This document shows positions 8,190 through 12,118 of a DNA stretch of 12,118 nucleotides, in pieces. Position numbers and translations under genes: made by a program. The notes beneath the pieces are model-generated. The model saw only the letters and a program-made list of their open reading frames with translations. It was not told the DNA's origin and did not search any database. Numbering within the stretch: the stretch's first letter is position 1; each line of letters starts with the position of its first letter. The stretch lies in contig JADGQE010000073.1 in assembly GCA_017882055.1 (NCBI GenBank), positions 1-12,118 on the forward strand. The letters run 5' to 3'. The stretch comes from Thermoflexales bacterium (GTDB taxonomy: Bacteria; Chloroflexota; Anaerolineae; Fen-1058).

Positions 8190-10490
8190 ATGATTCAACG
8201 AGTAGCAACTATCCTTGTGATTGATGACGATGATTCCATTCGCAAAGTAATCGTAGCCGCCTTGCAGAATGAAGGCTATGATGTGATCTCAGCGGAAAAT
8301 GGCCGCGAGGCACTTGATAGAATCGCAGAAGCGACTCCTGACTTGATTATCTCCGATGTCATGATGCCGGACATGGATGGCATGACCCTGCTTAGTCAGC
8401 TGCGTTCGGAACAGTCGACGCGGGGGATCCCACTGATCCTGGTTACTGCTCGAGGATCGACCAGCAGCGTGATAGCCGGCTTGAACTTGGGCGCAGATGA
8501 TTACCTGGTCAAACCTTTCGTGATGTCCGAATTGCTGGCCCGTGTCCGATCAAAAATCGAACGGCCTCCAGTGCCCAGTGATTTACTGATGCGGGATCGA
8601 CTAACTGGGCTGTTGACTGAACGCATCTTTCGCGATGAGGCCGAGCGCGAAGTCACACGCACAAGACGCGGTGGCGCAAATGGCTGCTTGGCTTATCTTT
8701 CCCTGGCTGAGTGGACGAGTGTGCGGCAACGTCTTGGCCCCCGGGCTGAATCAGAGATTGCCAAACAACTTGCAAATTTGCTCACGGTCGAGCAGCGGCC
8801 GCTCGATCTAATTGGCTTGGGAGGTGCTCCAGGAAGTTTTGGATTACTCCTGCCCGAGACAACTCCCGAAACTGCACAGCGCCATCTCGACACGCTATCA
8901 CAAAATATCGCTCGCCATACCTTTATAGCCGGAGGAGAACATCTTCGGCTGACATCTGCCTTTGGGTTCACAACCTTCGCCGCCGGGTCTTCACTGGAGG
9001 AACTCCGGGATCATGCCTTGACCGCACTCGATATCGCTGTGGCTCATCGCGATCTTCATTCACGGCAGTACGGACCGGAGATGGGATCTCTGGCTGCCCG
9101 GAAAAAAACCGCTGTCCGGCCGGGCGCCAAAACACGCTGGGAGCAACTTAGGGCGCGGCTCAACCTGCCCTGGCAGATCACCCTGACTCTGATCGTGGGC
9201 TGGGTAATTCCATTTTTCGTGTATGCGTGGTTCGACTCGATCGGGTACGATATCACACGCTATATGTATATTATCGTAGTGATTGCGCTGGCGCTTACAG
9301 CGTATTTCATATGGATTGAAGGCTTTCTCTCTCTTAAAACAGTCCACCCTCCTGCCGAGCCCAAAAATCCCTATCCACTGGCCAGCGCCATCATCGCCGC
9401 CTATTTACCAAACGAAGCGTTGACAATTGTCGAGACCGTAGAAGCTTTCTTGCGGGTCGAGTACCCGGCCCCACTGCAGATAATCCTGGCCTACAACACG
9501 CCCCATGATATGCCGGTCGAAAATATCCTCCGCGATATCTCCCGGAAAGATGCGCGTTTCATCCCACTTCGAATTCCGAACAGCACATCCAAAGCCCAGA
9601 ATGTTAACGCGGCGTTGGCCGAAGTGCGCGGCGAATTTGTCGGGATTTTTGACGCCGACCATCAACCGGCCCCGACTGCCTTTACGCGGGCCTGGCGATG
9701 GCTTGCCGAAGGCTATGATGTCGTACAAGGCCATTGCGTAGTGCGAAATGGCGAGGCTGACTGGATTTCGCGTCTAGTGGCGGTTGAGTTCGAGGTGATT
9801 TATGGCAGCAGCCACCCTGGGCGGATGCGCCTGCATAACTTCGGAATATTTGGCGGCTCCAACGGTTTTTGGAAGACAAACCTGTTGCGGCAGACTCGCA
9901 TGCATGGTTTTATGCTGACTGAAGACATTGACTCCTCAATGCGCATCACTGAAGCCGGAGCAAAAATCATCTCGGACCCGCTGTTACTGTCGGCCGAGCT
10001 CGCCCCAACGAGCATCACTGCACTGTGGAATCAACGTATGCGCTGGGCGCAAGGCTGGTATCAAGTATCTGTTAAACATCTGTGGAGCGGCTTGCGCTCG
10101 AAGCATTTATCCCTGCGCCAGAAGTTAGGTGTGTTTTGGCTGCTCGGCTGGCGGGAAATCTATCCGTGGATTTCTATCCAGATGACTCCACTCATTGCCT
10201 ATTGGATTGTGAAATATCGAGGAGTGGATAAGCTGGATTGGTTTGTTCCCATTTTCGTGCTGACCACTTTATTTACACTTAGTGTTGGCCCCGGTCAGGC
10301 GCTATTCGCCTATATGGTCAGCGTACCCGAAATCCATAAGCGTAAACGCTGGTTCGTTTTCTACTTGATCATCACATCGCTGTTTTATACGGAATTCAAG
10401 AATCTGCTCGCGCGGGTCGCGCAGGTGAAGGAACTTATCCATGAGCGGCAGTGGAAGGTCACGCCCCGCACCACGCCTCCTGTATCTTGA
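8190..10490 (+). CDS. Response regulator fused to degenerate GGDEF and GT2 membrane polysaccharide synthase
   Basis: A 766-residue fusion. Residues 1-122 form a complete receiver domain: acidic pocket Asp13/Asp14, phospho-acceptor Asp56 in LIISDVMMPD, Thr86, and Lys108 in VKPF. Residues about 132-290 look like a GGDEF domain (DRLTGLLTERIF, LLLPET) but the signature is replaced by GGAPGSF (211-217), so it should not make c-di-GMP. RPLD (203-206) stands where the RxxD inhibitory c-di-GMP site is usually found. Two membrane helices follow at about 328-348 and 357-380. The family-2 glycosyltransferase domain, about 396-625, has DAD (488-490), TED (577-579) and QRMRW (615-619), the set of processive synthases such as cellulose/hyaluronan-type enzymes. 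Membrane helices at about 650-740 would form the translocation channel. No PilZ domain is present. The likely role is inner-membrane synthesis and export of a polysaccharide controlled by phosphorylation; the sugar is unknown. Confidence 0.92.
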   Translation: MIQRVATILVIDDDDSIRKVIVAALQNEGYDVISAENGREALDRIAEATPDLIISDVMMPDMDGMTLLSQLRSEQSTRGIPLILVTARGSTSSVIAGLNLGADDYLVKPFVMSELLARVRSKIERPPVPSDLLMRDRLTGLLTERIFRDEAEREVTRTRRGGANGCLAYLSLAEWTSVRQRLGPRAESEIAKQLANLLTVEQRPLDLIGLGGAPGSFGLLLPETTPETAQRHLDTLSQNIARHTFIAGGEHLRLTSAFGFTTFAAGSSLEELRDHALTALDIAVAHRDLHSRQYGPEMGSLAARKKTAVRPGAKTRWEQLRARLNLPWQITLTLIVGWVIPFFVYAWFDSIGYDITRYMYIIVVIALALTAYFIWIEGFLSLKTVHPPAEPKNPYPLASAIIAAYLPNEALTIVETVEAFLRVEYPAPLQIILAYNTPHDMPVENILRDISRKDARFIPLRIPNSTSKAQNVNAALAEVRGEFVGIFDADHQPAPTAFTRAWRWLAEGYDVVQGHCVVRNGEADWISRLVAVEFEVIYGSSHPGRMRLHNFGIFGGSNGFWKTNLLRQTRMHGFMLTEDIDSSMRITEAGAKIISDPLLLSAELAPTSITALWNQRMRWAQGWYQVSVKHLWSGLRSKHLSLRQKLGVFWLLGWREIYPWISIQMTPLIAYWIVKYRGVDKLDWFVPIFVLTTLFTLSVGPGQALFAYMVSVPEIHKRKRWFVFYLIITSLFYTEFKNLLARVAQVKELIHERQWKVTPRTTPPVS

Positions 10491-10609
10491 AAGTGGCAAT
10501 ACTCAGGCACTTTACCTCAGAGAGGCTGGGAGACATGTGCTGGCCAAAAACCCTGTCCGCGTCCCCAAGCGGGCCCAGGCCGCACGCCGGTGGTCATGAT
10601 GTAGACCAT

Positions 10610-10702
10610 TCAGGAGTTGAGTTGCTGACGTAGCAAGACGTCCTTAGCCATGAGTTGGGGTTTGCTGCGGAACAGGTTGACGGCAATCGAGAATGCCATC
10701 AT
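10610..10702 (-). pseudogene. N-terminal remnant of a DDE integrase/transposase (IS3/IS481-like)
   Basis: The minus strand encodes a 30-residue peptide that includes NLFRSKPQLMAKDVLLRQQL and then a TGA stop. It resembles the start of rve-type integrases (LFRSKxxLxAENxLLRQQLxVL, from memory). The rest of the transposase is missing, so this is debris. It suggests that an insertion sequence helped to bring in or rearrange the neighbouring cargo. Confidence 0.5.
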
Positions 10703-10798
10703 CGAAGGGCGTGTTGCGTGACTTGGAGAAAAGCCTGTTCGAGCGTTGAGACAAGGTGACGGAACGCTTGCCTAAAGGAATGGAAAAAAAGCATGCAG

Positions 10799-10863
10799 TT
10801 TGACCCCTGGCGAAGTATCGAATGTCACTAGGAGATTGTAATCGGTATTCCACAGGGGTCAAA
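10799..10863. repeat. 65-bp unit bounded by 11-bp inverted repeats, MITE/REP-like
   Basis: TTTGACCCCTG (10799-10809) and CAGGGGTCAAA (10853-10863) are perfect inverted copies separated by 43 nt. GGGGTCAAA-type ends recall the repeats associated with REP-type (Y1) transposases, but no such gene is present. The unit sits about 40 bp before the point where the restriction-methylation gene resumes. Confidence 0.6.
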
Positions 10864-11003
10864 TCACCGGTGCTACATTTTTTGGTGCTGTATAATGTGT
10901 CCAAGATCAATTCTGATTTGACCACTGATGCTGATTTGACGCAGGCCAAAGTTTTGCCGGAGAACGCAAACATCTGCTATCAAGGATCGTCACCCAAAGG
11001 GCC

Positions 11004-11019
11004 ATTTGACAATTTGACA
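11004..11019 (+). repeat. 8-bp tandem duplication causing a frameshift
   Basis: ATTTGACA is present twice head-to-tail (11004-11011 and 11012-11019). With one copy the frame reads GPFD-IDEQIAQRMLAAPHNPN, joining the two frames of the back part perfectly; with two copies it is thrown out of frame. Replication slippage is the simplest origin. Confidence 0.85.
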
Positions 11020-11042
11020 TTGATGAACAGATTGCCCAACGG

Positions 11043-11558
11043 ATGCTGGCGGCACCACACAATCCCAACAAACGCCCAAACAGCGATGTTGTTCGTATGG
11101 TTGTAAGTGCAGCCGATCTTGTTCAAGGCGCGCGAGGTAAGTGGACTATCGATTTTGGTCTAATGCCAAAAGAACAAGCCGCATTTTATGAAATGCCATT
11201 CGAATATTTGAAGAAAGTTGTTTATCCTATACGCTCTAAAAATCGGCGAGCGGCTTATGCTGAAAAGTGGTGGCAGTATGCAGAGGCGAGACGAGGAATG
11301 CGCGAAGCCCTGATTGGCAAGTTACGCTTCATTGCAACACCACGCGTTGCCAAGCATCGAATCTTCGTGTGGTTGCCGAGTGAAGTGTTGGCCAATGATC
11401 GCACATTTGTCTTTGCTCGCGACGATGATTACTTTTTCGGCATCCTTCATTCGCGCCTGCATGAAGTTTGGGCATTAGCAACATCGTCGCGGCATGGCGT
11501 CGGCAACGATCCAACTTACAACAATACCACTTGTTTTGAAACCTTCCCCTTCCCCTAG
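11043..11558 (+). CDS. Open fragment of the specificity region (between frameshift and amber stop)
   Basis: This is the longest open piece of the decayed back part, 171 residues from ATG 11043 to TAG. The ATG is an internal codon of the original gene (QRMLAAPHNPN) with no good ribosome site, so independent translation is doubtful. Content: PNSDVV, TIDFG, TPRVAKHR, FARDDDYFFG, TTCFETFPFP. Automatic annotation would probably call it a DNA methyltransferase or hypothetical protein. Confidence 0.55.
   Translation: MLAAPHNPNKRPNSDVVRMVVSAADLVQGARGKWTIDFGLMPKEQAAFYEMPFEYLKKVVYPIRSKNRRAAYAEKWWQYAEARRGMREALIGKLRFIATPRVAKHRIFVWLPSEVLANDRTFVFARDDDYFFGILHSRLHEVWALATSSRHGVGNDPTYNNTTCFETFPFP
11556..11558 (+). 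other. Amber stop replacing a family tryptophan
   Basis: After TTC CCC TTC CCC the codon is TAG, and the same frame then continues PPSEEPKNDPRVKTIAAAAREL to the family C-terminus. Relatives, from memory, have FPFPWPP here, so a single G-to-A change (TGG to TAG) explains it. Confidence 0.75.
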
Positions 11559-11624
11559 CCGCCGAGCGAAGAGCCCAAGAATGATCCGCGCGTCAAAACC
11601 ATCGCCGCGGCCGCACGTGAACTG

Positions 11625-11891
11625 GTGCAGTTGCGCAACGCGTGGTTGAACCCGTCAGACGTAGGGGCGGATCACGATCCGCCCAGGGCGATTCACGAAT
11701 CGCCCCTACACCAGAAACGCACTCTCACCAATCTCTACAACGAACGTCCGACCTGGCTCGACAACGCACACGAGAAACTGGACGCGACGGTCTTCGCGGC
11801 GTATGGCTGGCCGTCGGACCTCAGCGACGATGACATTCTGGCGCGGCTGCTGGCGCTGAATTTGGAACGGGCAGAGTCGCCTGAAAACTAA
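11625..11891 (+). CDS. C-terminal fragment of the MmeI-like enzyme after the amber stop
   Basis: An 88-residue piece from an in-frame GTG; the true reading frame extends back to the TAG at 11556-11558. It carries the family tail RTLTNLYN...RPTWLD...VFAAYGW...ILARLLALNLERAE. The segment DVGADHDPPRAIHESPL within it is encoded by the inserted palindromic repeat. It ends in TAATG overlapping the next gene. Confidence 0.5.
   Translation: MQLRNAWLNPSDVGADHDPPRAIHESPLHQKRTLTNLYNERPTWLDNAHEKLDATVFAAYGWPSDLSDDDILARLLALNLERAESPEN
11661..11709. repeat. 49-bp double-hairpin palindromic element inserted in frame
   Basis: Outer arms are GTAGGGGCG (11661-11669) and CGCCCCTAC (11701-11709). Inside are two adjacent 9-bp hairpins, each with an AC loop: GGGCGGATC/GATCCGCCC (11665-11684) and GGGCGATTC/GAATCGCCC (11686-11705). 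It is flanked by AC on both sides (11659-11660 and 11710-11711), a possible 2-bp target duplication. Element plus one AC is 51 bp, or 17 codons, so the frame is kept. Confidence 0.8.
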
Positions 11892-12103
11892 TGAGCCAAT
11901 CTACGGCAGAGTTCAATACACAATTGGAAGCCTGGCAGCGTGCCGGCTATCTGAGTCGCTTTATCGACATCGCTGCTGCTGAATCGTTTTGCACCCACGC
12001 GGTAAAACCTCTGTGGATCGTGCTTGGCGATGACGATCGATACTGGGTGACGACGCCGCGCATCGCGGCGGAGTTGGAGCGGTTGGGATATCAACTGGCG
12101 TAG
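11891..12103 (+). CDS. Small hypothetical protein coupled to the restriction-methylation gene
   Basis: A 70-residue soluble protein of no recognised family, with the segments LEAWQRAGYLSRFIDIA, WIVLGDDDRYWVTTP and a terminal AELERLGYQL. Its ATG overlaps the stop of the upstream gene by one base (TAATG), an arrangement typical of translational coupling. It therefore probably belonged to the same operon. No signal peptide, membrane helix or metal-binding cluster is seen. Good codon usage like its neighbours and the tidy overlap support a real gene. Its role, perhaps as an accessory to the restriction system, is only inferred from position. Confidence 0.6.
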   Translation: MSQSTAEFNTQLEAWQRAGYLSRFIDIAAAESFCTHAVKPLWIVLGDDDRYWVTTPRIAAELERLGYQLA

Positions 12104-12118
12104 AGCGAAATGTGTGAT

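Larger units (their letters stand above)
3477..10902. other. About 7.4-kb insertion splitting the restriction-methylation gene
   Basis: The protein encoded up to about 3476 and that encoded from about 10903 are consecutive parts of one MmeI-like enzyme. Everything between them is therefore inserted. The insert holds regulator-gene debris, a three-gene polysaccharide/sensing module and transposase debris at its right edge. I found no matching terminal inverted repeats and no clear target-site duplication. The mechanism is thus unknown; it could be a decayed transposon or recombination between repeats. Breakpoints are uncertain by a few bases. Confidence 0.8.
10903..11891 (+). pseudogene. Back part (specificity region) of the MmeI-like enzyme, decayed
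   Basis: This continues exactly where the piece at 1626-3497 stops. The peptide begins KINSDLTTDADLTQAK and runs through the target-recognition region to the family C-terminus (TLTNLYN, RPTWLD, FAAYGW, ILARLLALNLERA). Recognisable family marks include PNSDVV, WTIDFG, TPRVAKHR, FARDDDYFFG and FETFPFP. Three changes are seen: an 8-bp tandem duplication at 11004-11019 shifts the frame, a TAG at 11556-11558 replaces the tryptophan expected after FPFP, and a 49-bp palindromic repeat is inserted in frame at 11661-11709. Removing one duplication copy and reading TAG as TGG restores one frame to the stop at 11889-11891. A TATAAT at 10891-10896 might give some transcription. Function is very probably lost. 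Confidence 0.85.

Noticed and set aside
8580..9060. Active diguanylate cyclase in the fusion protein
   Set aside because: The GGDEF signature is replaced by GGAPGSF, lacking the acidic catalytic residues.
10891..10896. TATAAT as a promoter for the decayed back part
   Set aside because: The -10 box is perfect, but no -35 element lies at 16-18 bp and there is no extended TGn motif, so it is noted but not called.
11661..11709. The double hairpin as a transcription terminator or CRISPR-like repeat
   Set aside because: It lies inside an open reading frame, has no T-run, and occurs once without spacers; a mobile palindromic repeat fits better.

Overview
The window reads as an accessory region of a mid-GC bacterial chromosome. 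A Chloroflexota-type organism (Anaerolineae/Chloroflexia-like) is the best guess. The reasons are the style of the GAF-GAF-PAS-PAS sensor kinase, the debris of large MalT/LuxR-type ATPase regulators, and a GTAGGGGCG...CGCCCCTAC palindrome that I associate from memory with such genomes. This taxonomic call is an inference without any marker gene.

Layout: (1) 1-410 is a stretch with no convincing gene. (2) 411-1292 is a tyrosine recombinase/integrase with a complete catalytic set, followed by an 11-bp hairpin. (3) 1626-3497 is the front part of an MmeI-like Type IIL/IIG restriction-methylation enzyme, with the nuclease motif D-x9-ExK, methylase motif I DPACGSGNF and motif IV NPPF. Its reading frame stops just before the target-recognition region. 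(4) About 3477-10902 is foreign DNA: minus-strand debris of regulator genes, a strong sigma70-type promoter, an acyltransferase-3 membrane protein, a multi-sensor histidine kinase, and a response regulator fused to a degenerate GGDEF domain and a membrane GT2 polysaccharide synthase. A transposase remnant and a 65-bp inverted-repeat unit lie at its right edge. (5) About 10903-11891 is the missing back part of the same restriction-methylation gene, colinear with the front part but broken by an 8-bp tandem duplication (frameshift) and an amber codon. It also carries an in-frame palindromic mini-repeat. (6) 11891-12103 is a small gene overlapping the end of it.

Two observations stand out. First, one restriction-methylation gene has been cut by about 7.4 kb of cargo near the methylase/specificity boundary, and only the distal part shows decay. 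Second, the cargo encodes what looks like a phosphorelay-controlled surface polysaccharide module. The soluble GAF/PAS kinase probably phosphorylates the receiver domain that is covalently attached to the polysaccharide synthase, so the output would be enzyme activity rather than transcription. The acyltransferase could decorate the product. The kinase and receiver-synthase genes are 50 bp apart and almost certainly co-transcribed.
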